Position numbers and translations under genes: made by a program. The notes under the pieces are model-generated. The model did no database searches and had not been told where the DNA came from. It saw only the letters and a list, made by a program, of their open reading frames with translations. From Amoeboaphelidium occidentale (taxonomy: Eukaryota; Aphelidiomycota; Aphelidea), in contig JALGPX010000064.1 of assembly GCA_023515795.1 (NCBI GenBank), positions 45,462 through 67,357 of the forward strand: a DNA stretch of 21,896 bases, in the 5' to 3' direction. Shown here piece after piece: positions 1-10,058 of this stretch (position 1 is the first letter of the stretch; each line of letters opens with the position of its first letter).

Positions 1-1282
1 ACAGCATCTGGGTTCACTTCCTTTCTAATCATATCTGCGAATTGCTGTATAGTGTATTCATCGGGATTACCAATATTGACTGGCTGATTGTATTCTGCAT
101 TCATTAATGCAATTAAACCATCCACTAAGTCATGAACATACTGGAATGATCTTGTCTGCTTTCCGTCACCATAAACAGTAATATTTGATCCAGTAAGCGC
201 TTGCATAATAAAGTTTGAAACAACACGACCATCTTCTGCGTTCATTCTTGGACCAAATGTATTGAAAATACGAGCAACTCTGACTTCAACGCCATCTTGC
301 TTTTCATAAGCATAAGTAAGAGTTTCAGCCACTCTCTTTCCTTCATCATAACATGCTCGGGGACCAATTGGATTTACGTGGCCCCAGTAAGTTTCTTTTT
401 GTGGATGTTCCTCGGGGTCTCCATAAACCTCTAAAAGGAATATAAGCAAACATTAGAAACGATAAAACATACCTGAAGTAGAAGTCAATAGAAATCTTGC
501 TTTCACTCTTTTTGCTAGCCCAAGCATGTTAATTGTACCAACAACGCTTGTTTTAACGGTCTTTATAGGATTATACTGATAATGTGGAGGTGAAGCTGGA
601 CATGCCAAATGATAAATCTGATCAACTTCAGCAAGGAACTAGAAATTACAACAAAACATTTAAATCTTACTGGATCAACAACATCATGCCGTACTAATTC
701 AAAATTAGGATGGCCTATCCAATGCATGACATTGTCTTTGTTTCCGGTAAAGAAATTATCCAACACGATAACATCATGACCCATCAACATGAGCCTGTCC
801 ACAAGATGAGAACCAACAAAACCAGCACCCCCTGTGACCAAAATTCTCTTCTTCTGTGATGGTGGTAGATGCTTCACCGGTGGGTATCCACTCTGCGGCG
901 AAAAGACCATAACATCCTGGTTGACTTTAGCCCATCTGTAAGTGCTATCATCATCTGGCAAATATAAATCCCTGAGTTTCTTTAAAGGGAATGCGGAGTG
1001 ATACTTCTCGTACCCGACAGTCATCTTAGCGCTACCGTCCCGCCCTTCGTCGTCGCCTTGCTGCATATTTTCTAAACTGGAATCCGTGGAACTTGAAGAT
1101 AGTGAGAGCGTAAAGGCAAAGTAAAATAGATAACAATTGACCCAAAGAATGACAAGTAACATGGCTTTTTTGCCAATGGAATTAGCCTGACCAAATATCG
1201 ACCTGTAAGGCAATGTGAAAATATTGAATGGTGTAACAGCTTCTGAATTTTTCAAAAGAGCACTCCTCTGGTAAATTGACAT
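1..1282 (-). CDS. UXS1: UDP-glucuronate decarboxylase (UDP-xylose synthase), 3' end cut by window
   Basis: Converts UDP-glucuronate to UDP-xylose, normally in the Golgi/secretory lumen. Three exons are visible: 1282-671, 638-473 and 430-1, with introns of 32 bp (639-670) and 42 bp (431-472); splicing restores the family sequence [20 protein letters not shown] and [13 protein letters not shown]. An N-terminal hydrophobic segment (about residues 40-60) predicts a type II membrane anchor. The NAD-binding loop GGAGFVG lies at about 151-157, and the short-chain dehydrogenase Tyr/Lys pair is in YDEGK (Y287, K291). At the window edge about 402 residues are read and the C-terminus is missing. The 5' spacer (1283-1482) holds a CAG/CAA-type repeat. 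Family assignment is firm; cellular location is inferred from the anchor. Confidence 0.95.
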
Positions 1283-1308
1283 AAACTAACTAGGCGCTTA
1301 AGTTTTCT

Positions 1309-1347
1309 GTTGCTGCTACGACTGTTGTTGTTGCTGCTGCTGCTGAA
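1309..1347. repeat. CTG/TTG trinucleotide repeat in the UXS1 5' spacer
   Basis: A run of TTG and CTG triplets with one interruption, read as CAG/CAA on the UXS1 strand, just upstream of the UXS1 ATG. It is probably in the 5' UTR or promoter. The rest of 1283-1482 shows no convincing gene. Confidence 0.7.
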
Positions 1348-1482
1348 CTGCGCCTGCTATACCACGAAGGAGATTTCACGAAAGACGAAAACTTGTTTGG
1401 ACTCTCGCAGGGTTGGTTCGCAATTAAATAAATGTATGCGCATAGCCTCGTAATAGTAATTATTTCTATTGGTAAGAAGAAC

Positions 1483-2208
1483 TTAAAATACCATAACACC
1501 CAGAATCGCAAAACCAGCCATGAGTACCAAACCGATTATCATCCAAATCAATGCCCACACCTGACCAGGGCAACAACCACACAGCTCTGCGAATTTCGTT
1601 GCATCAGACTGAGGGTGCTTAAAAAATATGAGGCCTTGGAAGTCCCACAGACTTTGGAGGGAACACATAACACCAACAAACAAAATTGCGTAAGGCAAAT
1701 ACTTACCGCCTTCAAACCACCACAAAACGCCCATTGTTCCCATGAACAGAACAGATATGATTCGCGTTAACCAATTCTTGGCCCAGTACAGAACCAGTAG
1801 AAAGCAGATACCAAGAATGATTGCGACAACTTTTGATGCGATGATATTGAAGCCAGCGAAAACCATCAAGCCACCATAAAATGAACTTCCGAGGTATCCT
1901 GCGGGAAGTGCCAAATATGGGTTACCGCCCTTCATTTGAGTACATCCTTCGGTATTCAGTTCAATCTTCAATGAATGGATCCTTCCACCAGTGCAGAAGC
2001 CAACGGAAGCGTGACCAAACTCGTGCACCGCGGTAACAAGTAATTTGAATGGAGTAAGAAGGTGTTGTAGAATCGGAAAATTCCATAAAATAAAAATACC
2101 AATAGAATAACCCGCAATGAAGTACAGCGTGGTTTTATCATCATCCGACAATATCGTCAAAGAATCTTGTGCATTCTGTGGTGAGCTGAAAGTATCAAGA
2201 GGTGCCAT
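1483..2208 (-). CDS. Peptidase M50B-like integral membrane protein
   Basis: A 241-residue single-exon protein. HEFGHA at residues 62-67 gives the zinc-metalloprotease HExxH motif, and several hydrophobic segments follow (near 28-45, 97-135, 140-190 and 215-240). The combination of one early HExxH and a multi-pass body fits the peptidase M50B-like family of fungi and plants, whose substrates are mostly unknown. I see no separate NxxPG-type second metal ligand with certainty, so activity is not assured. The start at 2208 is the first ATG and lies 154 bp from the divergent ARP5 start. Family call is good; function is unknown. Confidence 0.82.
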   Translation of the reverse strand: MAPLDTFSSPQNAQDSLTILSDDDKTTLYFIAGYSIGIFILWNFPILQHLLTPFKLLVTAVHEFGHASVGFCTGGRIHSLKIELNTEGCTQMKGGNPYLALPAGYLGSSFYGGLMVFAGFNIIASKVVAIILGICFLLVLYWAKNWLTRIISVLFMGTMGVLWWFEGGKYLPYAILFVGVMCSLQSLWDFQGLIFFKHPQSDATKFAELCGCCPGQVWALIWMIIGLVLMAGFAILGVMVF

Positions 2209-2362
2209 TAGTGCTGAAACAAGTTTTAACGCGGAAACTAACTTGTTACTCTTTTAGCAGAGAAAAGCAACTGCGCTAGAAGAAATAGCAAGCTTCAAAG
2301 ATCTTTGATTGGATTGCCTCGCTTGGCGTTTTGTTCTCGTCACGCTGCGCACAACCTACGGA
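2209..2362. promoter_or_regulatory. Shared intergenic region between the M50B-like gene and ARP5
   Basis: A 154-bp divergent spacer that must hold the promoters of both genes. An inverted CCAAT box (attgg) sits at 2308-2312. No TATA box is evident. Promoter role is inferred from position only. Confidence 0.45.
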
Positions 2363-4601
2363 ATGAAACAAATCTTTAACATTTCAGAGGAACAGCCTTA
2401 CTTAACACCAGCTTTTAAGGTTCCACCATCAAAGTATCACAACACGCCTATTGTTATTGACCATGGCTCATGGCAGACTAGAGCAGGTTTTTCTAAGATG
2501 GACTCGCCCTGCTTGCAATTCGATAATTTATTGGCTAAAGTTAAAGATAAAAATACTGGGCAGAATGTTATTGTAGTTGGAAAAGATATTGAGTCTTATG
2601 GGGAGAAAGGGCATGTTCGTAATGCGTTTGATGGTTCAAGTTCAGTCGTGGTTCACGGTGAAATGCTAGAACATGAATTGGAGTATATTTTTTCCAATTT
2701 AGGATTCAAAGATGCTGTTAAAAGTCCTGTGCTGATGACGGAGACTCTGTGTAATCCAGCAGCGAGCAGGCAAGTTACTTATGAAGTTCTGTTTGAATGT
2801 TACAATGTTCCACACGTAACTTATGGAGTTGATGCAGTCTATAGTTGCGCATTTAATGGCATATCACTCAAAGATGGCGGTATAATAATTTCTATGGGAC
2901 ATAATGCTACTACACTTATGCCGTTCTTTGATGGGAAGATTTATCATAACTGCTGTAAGAGAATATCACTAGGAGGATCGCATGCTTCAGATTTTATGCT
3001 GAAACTAATGCAGCTGAAGTATCCTAACTTTCCTACAAAGATGACACTGGAAGAAGCTCAGATCTTGGTTAATCATCATACTCACATTCCAGAAAACTTC
3101 TTTGAAGAATTACACTCGTTTGAGAATGTAGACTCCATCGAAGAAAAGGAGCACATTATTCAATTTCCTTACACAGAAGTTATGGAGACTTCAGAAGAAA
3201 ATGCACAAGAGATAGAACAAAGGCGAGAGCAACAACGAGAGCGAATGAAGAAACATGTTGAACAGCAACGATTGAAAAAGCTTGAGACTAAAGAGCGTGA
3301 GCTTTCTGACCTTATTTCTCTGAAGGAAACTAAGGAAGAAGATCCTGATTCTTTTGCCACTAATTTGCTTATTGCTGGTTATGAAACAGAGAAAGAATTG
3401 GATACTACGATCAGCTCGGCACAGGCTGCAATTAGGAAGATTAAAAACAAGATGGAAGGCGTCGAAGACGAAGAACCAGAAATTAAAGAAACACCATCTT
3501 TTCCTCTTGTGGACATTCCAGATTCAGAGTTGGACGACGAGCAAAAGAGAGAAAAGAAGAAGCAACGTCTAATGAAAGCAAATTATGATGCCAGAGAGAA
3601 GGCTCGACAGGAAAAAGAAGCTCAACAAGCGGCATTAGAAGAAAAGGCTAAACTTGAAGAGGAAAAAAGACTGGCAGATCCAAAAGCTTACATTGAGGAC
3701 CTGTATTCAAAGAGAACTCAAATTTTGGATAAGATCAAGGAGAAAAACAAGCAGTCTGAGGCCATGAATGATCGTAAGAGTAAGCTTGCCCAAAACAGGA
3801 TGAAGAAGCTTGTTGGTCTTGCTGATGATGGAGGACTCACGGCAGCCGGTACAAAAAAAAGAACTAGAAAAGAAGACGACGATGGTTTTGGGATGTCTGA
3901 TGAGGACTGGATGGTTTATTATGATATCAAAAAGGGATCAGAAGAAGAAGAATTACAAGAACTTGAAGCAGACCTTGAAAATGTCGAGAATCTCCTTACA
4001 CAATACGATCCTGAATTCTCACCTGATGACATTGACATGCAAACAGAGGAAAGAAACAAAAGTTTGTTCTATATCTTGAAGTATGGAAGAGATGGTTATC
4101 TGAAACATGACGATATCGCTGCACATCACCAGATTAGAATGAACGTCGAGAGAATAAGGGTCCCAGAAATTTTCTTTCAACCATCAATTTGTGGTGTAGA
4201 TGAAGCAGGCATCATTGAAACCCTTCAGACTATTCTGTCCCAATTTACTAAAGAACAGCAGAGCATTATGGTCAACAACATATTTATCACTGGAACTAAT
4301 TCGATTTATCCTGGAATAGTAGAGCGTGTGGAATCAGAAGTGCGAGCATTTAGACCTTTCAAGTCTCAGTTTGGTGTGACACAAGCAAAAGATCCTCGTC
4401 TTGATGCATGGAGAGGAGCAGCACAATGGGTCAGAAACTTGGAGACAAAGAATCAGATACCAAAAGTATTTGTATCATACGAAGAATACATGGACAATGG
4501 ACCTGAATATTTGGTAAGATTGTTAACAAATGAAAATTGTTTTTAATCTGTTTTAGAAAGAACATCAGTACTCTAATCGGTACTACAAACTGCAAGGCTA
4601 G
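2363..4601 (+). CDS. ARP5: Actin-related protein 5, INO80 chromatin-remodelling subunit
   Basis: Arp5 pairs with Ies6 in the INO80 nucleosome remodeller in the nucleus. The actin fold starts at about residue 30 (IVIDHGSWQTRAGF, equivalent to the actin phosphate-1 loop). The fold is interrupted by a long, charged, coiled-coil-rich insertion (about residues 260-560, rich in E, K, R and Q), the hallmark of Arp5. It resumes with IFFQPSICGVDEAGI and FITGTNSIYPG, matching actin subdomain 3/4 motifs. Exons are 2363-4513 and 4557-4601, with a 43-bp intron; splicing gives an ending KEHQYSNRYYKLQG and 731 residues in total. I chose ATG 2363 over an in-frame ATG at 2309 because homologous sequence begins after it. 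It is convergent with ClpP, 13 bp away. Confidence 0.94.
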
Positions 4602-4614
4602 AATCCTCCAACAA

Positions 4615-5478
4615 TCAATTATTCTTCTTTTCTTCCGAAGATTCTGGTCTCTTCGTGATAACTTCATCAATGAGCCCAAACTCAACTGCTTCTTCTGCGG
4701 ACATAAAATAATCTCGATCTACAGCCTTTTCGATCTTTTCTAGTTCTCTTCCAGTGTGTTTGACATATAACTTGTTCATGCGATCTCTGATACTCAAAAT
4801 TTCCTTTGCGTGGATTTCAATGTCAGAAGCTTGTCCCGAGTAACCACCAAGAGGCTAACAATGAAATAATAAGTGAGTTTCAGGGCTGTTTTACCTGATG
4901 TATCATGATCCTGGCATTTGGTAAAGAAAACCTCATTCCTGGAGCACCAGCAGTCAATAACATAGATCCCATTGACGAAGCTTGACCACAGCAAACAGTT
5001 CTTACAGGGGAATGGATAAACTGCATCGTATCATAAATAGCCATGCCAGAAGTTATGTAACCGCCTGCACACAAATAAACAAATTTATAAGCAAATACAT
5101 ACCAGGCGAGTTAATGTACAAACTGATTTCCTTGTGTGGATTATCTGCTTCCAAAAATAAAAGCTGAGCAACGACCAGCGACGCAACATTATCGTCAATC
5201 TGACCATTCAAGCAAATAATCCGTTCCTTCAATAATCGAGAGAAACTTTCAATTTAGAATCCTTTAAAAGAGAATTGTTACATGTCCATCGCCCTTTCGC
5301 CGCCTCTTCCGCTCTGTTCAATGACATACGGGACCAAATTAAGTCTTGGCTCATCCCTTCTGCCATGCTGCGACAGATTTCCAAAAGCATTTCCGTTAAA
5401 GAGCCTTCGCCCTGCACTGAAACTCAAAGGGCCAACTAAATTCTGAGATAAATTCTTGTTAATGAGCGACTTTAGCAT
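4615..5478 (-). CDS. CLPP: Mitochondrial ATP-dependent Clp protease proteolytic subunit
   Basis: The serine peptidase that forms the double-ring chamber of mitochondrial ClpXP. Four exons (5478-5282, 5245-5103, 5064-4895, 4854-4615) with introns of 36, 38 and 40 bp encode 249 residues. Residues 1 to about 45 are basic and Ser/Asn/Leu-rich, fitting a mitochondrial targeting peptide; the mature family core starts at [12 protein letters not shown]. The catalytic triad is visible as Ser144 (ASSMGS), His169 (RIMIHQ) and Asp181 ([10 protein letters not shown]). One extra Gly is present in the usual GRGERA motif (GRGGERA). The first intron uses an AAG acceptor. No ClpX gene is in this window. Baker's yeast lacks ClpP, so this gene argues against Saccharomycotina. 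Confidence 0.94.
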
Positions 5479-5679
5479 TCTTTTCGATTATGGGCAGTTG
5501 TTTCAACACGCTTCAAAGAAAACAAGAAAGTTGTGATAGCGAACAGTTTCTATTAGGCTCGCAATAAAAGGAATTAAGATGCTGGAATATCAAGAACTGC
5601 TCTGACGCAATGATCAATCTGGGATACCTTCGTAACCATCTCTGTGACCTCCCGTTGGAGCACGACACGAATTGCGACA

Positions 5680-6603
5680 CTACTTTAAATCAGGCTCTCG
5701 TAACAGTTCGGCGGCAGTGCTTCTCTGGTTGTAATCGTAATGCAGCATCTTTAATATAAACTGTACAGTGACCTCATCGACGCCTAGTAGTAATTCTGAA
5801 AGATCACGTCCTTCTTTTGGTTCGAATGATAGTTTCATGTAATCTGGAGTATTGACAAAATCAGGCCATGTGGTAATTGGATTGCTGCCATTAGGAGTTC
5901 CCATCAAGTCAAAAACAACACATATCTGATCTATATCAGATGATCCCTTGAATAGAACTCGCTTTGTAAGCATTTCTGCCATGATACAACCACAAGACCA
6001 AATGTCAACCCTGAAATCATAGTGCCTTGAAGCGAATAGGGTCTCTGGTGCTCGATACCATCGTGACATTATTTGATGGCTCATCTCTTCAGCTGGAGCG
6101 CATTCTCTAGCTAGACCGAAATCAGCAACCTTGATAACGCCGTCACTTGTTAACAAGATATTAGCCGGCTTTATGTCTCTGTGAATGACTTTTAACACAT
6201 CGTGAACATAACACAGACCTGAAAGTATTTGTTTCATATAGTTTAAAGCTTCCATCTTCGTGATCCCTGCTTTGATTTTATCTGCCAAATTGTTGGGCAC
6301 ATGTTCAAAGACCATAATGGTTTCAACTCCATTCACTTTAGAATCCAACAGTTTGATCACATTTAAATGGTTTAATCTGTGGCATATTTCAACTTCTCTT
6401 TTTATCCTTTTGCGATGTGTCGGCGCTTCTCTTGAAGATGTTGGGCAGTAAACATGCTTGATCGCAACATAATCCTCATGATCATCTTTACAAATGTCAC
6501 CCGAATGTTTCTTCTTTGCTAAGGCGACCGTTCCAAATGATCCCTCGGCAAGATCTTTAATGTAAATGTACTTGCCTAGAATTTCTCCCTTGGAAAACAT
6601 CAT
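5680..6603 (-). CDS. Cyclin-dependent kinase of the CDK20 / Csk1 type
   Basis: A 307-residue, intronless Ser/Thr kinase. Motifs seen: glycine loop AEGSFGTV (the usual first Gly is Ala), VAIK lysine, HRDIKPAN catalytic loop, DFGLAR, SRWYRAPE, and DIWSCGCIMAEM. The stretch SDIDQICVVFDLMGTPN followed by WPDFVNTPDYMKLSF closely resembles CDK20 (CCRK) and fission yeast Csk1, which act as CDK-activating or cell-cycle-related kinases. The T-loop position equivalent to CDK2 Thr160 appears to be Ser (MSHQ). The start is the first of two adjacent ATGs at 6603, 37 bp after the mS26 stop on the same strand. Kinase identity is certain; the subfamily is inferred by recall. Confidence 0.85.
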   Translation of the reverse strand: MMFSKGEILGKYIYIKDLAEGSFGTVALAKKKHSGDICKDDHEDYVAIKHVYCPTSSREAPTHRKRIKREVEICHRLNHLNVIKLLDSKVNGVETIMVFEHVPNNLADKIKAGITKMEALNYMKQILSGLCYVHDVLKVIHRDIKPANILLTSDGVIKVADFGLARECAPAEEMSHQIMSRWYRAPETLFASRHYDFRVDIWSCGCIMAEMLTKRVLFKGSSDIDQICVVFDLMGTPNGSNPITTWPDFVNTPDYMKLSFEPKEGRDLSELLLGVDEVTVQFILKMLHYDYNQRSTAAELLREPDLK

Positions 6604-7178
6604 AAGAAAAACTTTGCAAGCTTCGAACTTTAAATTTGATTTATTGAGCCTCTGCTGAAATCTTCTCATTATCGCCTTCAGGATCTGCTGGTGCTTCAAC
6701 GCCCTCATTTAAAATGCTCATAATTTCAATTTGCTTTGTTAACTTGGCCTTTTCCCTCTCTAGCTTGGCGAATTCAAGCTTTGATAATTCCATGGCAGTT
6801 TTGTATGTCACATTCGACCTCTTTTCCAATGACCCAACAGTCTGAATGGAATATGATGCGCCATTCTGAAGCATCTGGTCAATTTTTTCTTCAAGGTTCT
6901 CATAAGTCACGGCATCATTTGGCGAAATGCTAAGTCCCGGAACAACGATTAACTGTGGTTTCTTTGTTGCTGCTTCTTCGCGCAACCTTTTCAATTCAGC
7001 AGATTTCTGTTTTCTCATAGCAACAGTTAATTGGTCCAGCGATGCTTTGATGGCGTTTCCTATATTAGGCTTGAAAGATTTAGTCTTGTTCACTTGATCG
7101 TTCTGATCATCGGTTGCTTTGGCTTCATTCTTTAGTTCCATCTGCTTCTTCTGTATTTCCATATGATATTTCAATCGC
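6446..7178. repeat. Duplicated block, left copy (overlap of two assembly pieces)
   Basis: These 733 bp match 7180-7912 at a constant offset of 734 with no indels and five mismatches that I can see (6547/7281, 6567/7301, 6607/7341, 6965/7699, 7007/7741). The block covers the kinase N-terminus and the 3' part of the mS26 gene and ends exactly at the N at 7179. The likely cause is two contig ends from different haplotypes left unmerged. Confidence 0.9.
6641..7178 (-). pseudogene. Truncated second copy of the mS26-like gene (probable assembly overlap)
   Basis: Encodes the C-terminal 178 or so residues of the mS26-like protein and ends at the N at 7179 in the codons after MEIQKKQMEL. It is the same as 7375-7912 apart from two substitutions, one giving Gln instead of His (RKQKSAEL versus RKHKSAEL). 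In the real chromosome this is probably the 3' end of the one mS26 gene, directly upstream of the kinase. It should not be counted as a separate gene unless a genuine tandem duplication is shown. Confidence 0.8.
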
Positions 7179-7179
7179 N
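7179..7179. other. Single-N join between assembly pieces
   Basis: One ambiguous base sits exactly at the boundary of the 733-bp repeated block. Sequence to its right restarts inside the kinase gene at a site equal to 6446. Confidence 0.95.
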
Positions 7180-7374
7180 CAGTAAACATGCTTGATCGCA
7201 ACATAATCCTCATGATCATCTTTACAAATGTCACCCGAATGTTTCTTCTTTGCTAAGGCGACCGTTCCAAATGATCCCTCAGCAAGATCTTTAATGTAAA
7301 CGTACTTGCCTAGAATTTCTCCCTTGGAAAACATCATAAGGAAAACTTTGCAAGCTTCGAACTTTAAATTTGAT
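7180..7374 (-). pseudogene. Truncated second copy of the kinase 5' end (probable assembly overlap)
   Basis: Contains the kinase ATG (7337) and about 50 codons up to AIKHVYC, then stops at the N at 7179. It differs from the full copy by one conservative change (KYVYIKD instead of KYIYIKD). It is the left part of the duplicated block, so it is almost certainly not a separate gene. Confidence 0.8.
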
Positions 7375-7912
7375 TTATTGAGCCTCTGCTGAAATCTTCT
7401 CATTATCGCCTTCAGGATCTGCTGGTGCTTCAACGCCCTCATTTAAAATGCTCATAATTTCAATTTGCTTTGTTAACTTGGCCTTTTCCCTCTCTAGCTT
7501 GGCGAATTCAAGCTTTGATAATTCCATGGCAGTTTTGTATGTCACATTCGACCTCTTTTCCAATGACCCAACAGTCTGAATGGAATATGATGCGCCATTC
7601 TGAAGCATCTGGTCAATTTTTTCTTCAAGGTTCTCATAAGTCACGGCATCATTTGGCGAAATGCTAAGTCCCGGAACAACGATTAACTGTGGTTTCTTCG
7701 TTGCTGCTTCTTCGCGCAACCTTTTCAATTCAGCAGATTTATGTTTTCTCATAGCAACAGTTAATTGGTCCAGCGATGCTTTGATGGCGTTTCCTATATT
7801 AGGCTTGAAAGATTTAGTCTTGTTCACTTGATCGTTCTGATCATCGGTTGCTTTGGCTTCATTCTTTAGTTCCATCTGCTTCTTCTGTATTTCCATATGA
7901 TATTTCAATCGC
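7180..7912. repeat. Duplicated block, right copy
   Basis: Right-hand partner of 6446-7178. The sequence continues uniquely beyond 7912 into the 5' part of the mS26 gene, so this copy belongs to the intact gene. Confidence 0.9.
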
Positions 7913-8338
7913 ATGTCTTCTACAGCCTTTTTATATGCAGCAACAGGATCATTAATAACGGAAGCGCTGACTTCAATATCGCTAGGAACCTCTTGAGCTC
8001 GATCAGCAACAAGGAACGGCTTGACATTCTTCAATGCGTCGTGGTATTCTTCGGTTCTCTTTTCTTCTTTTGCCTTTAATTTGCGTTCCTTCTTGAAAGC
8101 CCTTCGTTCGCTTGGAGGAACCCAAGGCACACGACCTTCTGCTACTTCGTAATTCTTTGAGAATTCAGGCGAAAACTATAATTAACGCGATACTTTGCCA
8201 AATACTTACCCTTGAGCGTCCTGTAGCATTATGTAGAATCGTGCTCTTTGATGGTGTTACTCTTCTTAGTGGCGATATATGCGATCTTTTTGGTCTTATC
8301 GGCGGATGCCTTTGTCGCAGCACAAAACTTGCAATCAT
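7375..8338 (-). CDS. Mitochondrial small ribosomal subunit protein mS26-like (Pet123/MRPS26 family)
   Basis: Two exons (8338-8210 and 8175-7375, 34-bp intron) encode 309 residues. The N-terminus is very basic (Arg, Lys, Pro, His, Ser) as expected for a mitochondrial presequence. The body is a long charged helix, rich in Lys, Glu and Ala. The segment AVTYENLEEKIDQMLQNGAS resembles the human MRPS26 segment around ITRENLEARVEAAL, which is my main reason for the name. The stop at 7375 lies 37 bp upstream of the kinase ATG copy at 7337, and its start lies 22 bp after the SWD1 stop. Coding sequence and splice model are firm; the family name is a moderately confident inference and needs a profile search. 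Confidence 0.68.
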
Positions 8339-8360
8339 CTACCAATAAATGAAATTGCGA

Positions 8361-9912
8361 TTAAGCGACTATATTAAAATCATCATCAAACTTGAACCCA
8401 ACCAAACTAAATTTACTCTTCTTTGCCTTCTTGCGCTTCTTCTTGGACTTGGCTGAACCGTCTTCTGTTGCAGGTCGTCTCTTCTTCTTTTGCTGTTCCG
8501 TAGTGTTTTCCCTGTCTTCTAGAGTGAAAATATCTACTTCATCTTCAGCACCACTGGCAATATCGTCAGGATATATCGGAACATTCAGTACATCATCAGA
8601 CAGTTCCCATTCATCATCATCGTCTCCAAACGGCTGAATCTTTTCAATTGTGACAACATCAACGTCAATGTCTTCTTCTTCAAACTTCCTTCTTGTGACT
8701 TCTTCTTCTGGGATGATATCAAACTCATCTTCTTTTTCAATGTATTCAACATTAGTTTCTAATTCTTTGAAATCTGGAGCGAATGCACTCCAATTCTCCT
8801 CAGCTGTTTTAGTCCACAGATAGATCACTCCGATATTCGAAACAGAAGCCATTAAAGGCTTCAAAGGATGACAAGACATGTCTTCTACAGGTTCCTTTGG
8901 GCCTTCAAGGATTTTCGTCAAACTGCCAATATTAAGATCCCAAACATATAATTTATGATCATCGCTACTTGCTCCCATAACATAATCTCCTGTCCAATTG
9001 AAACAACAGGAAGACCATTGGATCCTATTAACAAGATCTTGAAACTTGTTCAAGAGTTCAGGTTCTTTTGTTTGTTCCTGCGACAAACTGTATAATCTGA
9101 GAATACGATCAGCTGCATTCACCAACATATTCTTTCCATTGCGACTAACAACTATCTGTCGAATAGGAGAATTACTCGTTATTTTTGTACTGAACAAATG
9201 ATCATGATTTACAAAAGAGAAAGCGTGAATGTATCCCTTGTTTGTTCCTACTAATAATCTCTTGCCTTTGAGATCAAAAGAAACTACACATGTCTTGTTT
9301 GGAGAATCTTTGTGTGTATCCGAGGAGAGCGCATCATTTGATGGAACTAAAAAGGAATGTGATCGTGCATACTCTTCACCAGGAGCCCATTCCACCACCA
9401 TAGGCCAAGAATCTTGAGTACAAACAATTAAATTAGAATTTGATGGATCTAAATGCACACTGTCTATCGAAGTGTTAAGCCTCAAAGTAAAAGCACGATC
9501 CAACTCAACAAGGTCCCAAACAATAACATTCCAATCAGAGGAAGATGAAACAAAGTATCGACCATTCTTGCTCCAACTAAAATACTCAGCGACAGAATTA
9601 ATCGATGGAAACCTTATAGAAGTAACAGGGCCAATGTGCCCTGGCAGCGTCAGAACTTTGCTTCGAGTAATAACATCAAAAATCAAGCAGCGACCATCTC
9701 GACAACCTGCGCCGAGTAGCGTTCCTCTCCGATTAAATCGACAAGTTGTAATGCAAGTATCATCCAGGCAGTCGTCGATAACCTGCAATAATAATTAGTA
9801 AACACAAAAGCATAATAGGAACATACTTCCGGAAGCTCTTGATCAAAAGGGTCTTGACAAAAGTTAACATAAACGAAGCTTAATGAAACTTACTGAGTAA
9901 TGTTATGTTCAT
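8361..9912 (-). CDS. SWD1: COMPASS complex subunit Swd1 (RbBP5 orthologue)
   Basis: A WD40 scaffold of the histone H3K4 methyltransferase complex COMPASS. Three exons: 9912-9894 (19 bp), 9852-9827 (26 bp) and 9782-8361, with introns of 41 and 44 bp, encode 488 residues. Splicing yields an N-terminus MNITLLNPF that matches the MN-LL-DPF start of yeast Swd1. WD repeats fill residues 15 to about 340. Diagnostic motifs follow: LVNRIQWSSCCFNW, then NWSAFAPDFKELETNVEY and EKEDEFDIIPEEE, the activation/hinge region of RbBP5. The C-terminus has an acidic stretch and a lysine-rich, NLS-like KSKKKRKKAKKSK. It shares a 146-bp spacer with divergent LSM1. Confidence 0.96.
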
Positions 9913-10058
9913 TCCGTAAAACTATTTTCCCTTCTGAGTATGTTACGATAATAATAAAAAATGTTCCACAGAGTCTGTTGGGAACAAAACAGTTTTGCAA
10001 AGAGCACGGAAGCGAGCGAGCGAGACAAATCGTTTTCTTGTCCCAATTTCCACACAGA
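9913..10058. promoter_or_regulatory. Divergent promoter region between SWD1 and LSM1
   Basis: A 146-bp spacer with a GCGAGCGAGCGA short tandem repeat near 10012-10024. No clear TATA box. Role inferred from the divergent arrangement. Confidence 0.45.

Noticed and set aside
1432-1770. Plus-strand open frame of 112 codons
   Set aside because: It is antisense to the M50B-like gene and has no recognisable features.
6641-7234. A second mS26-like gene
   Set aside because: It is cut exactly at the N and nearly identical to the intact copy, so an unmerged contig overlap is simpler.
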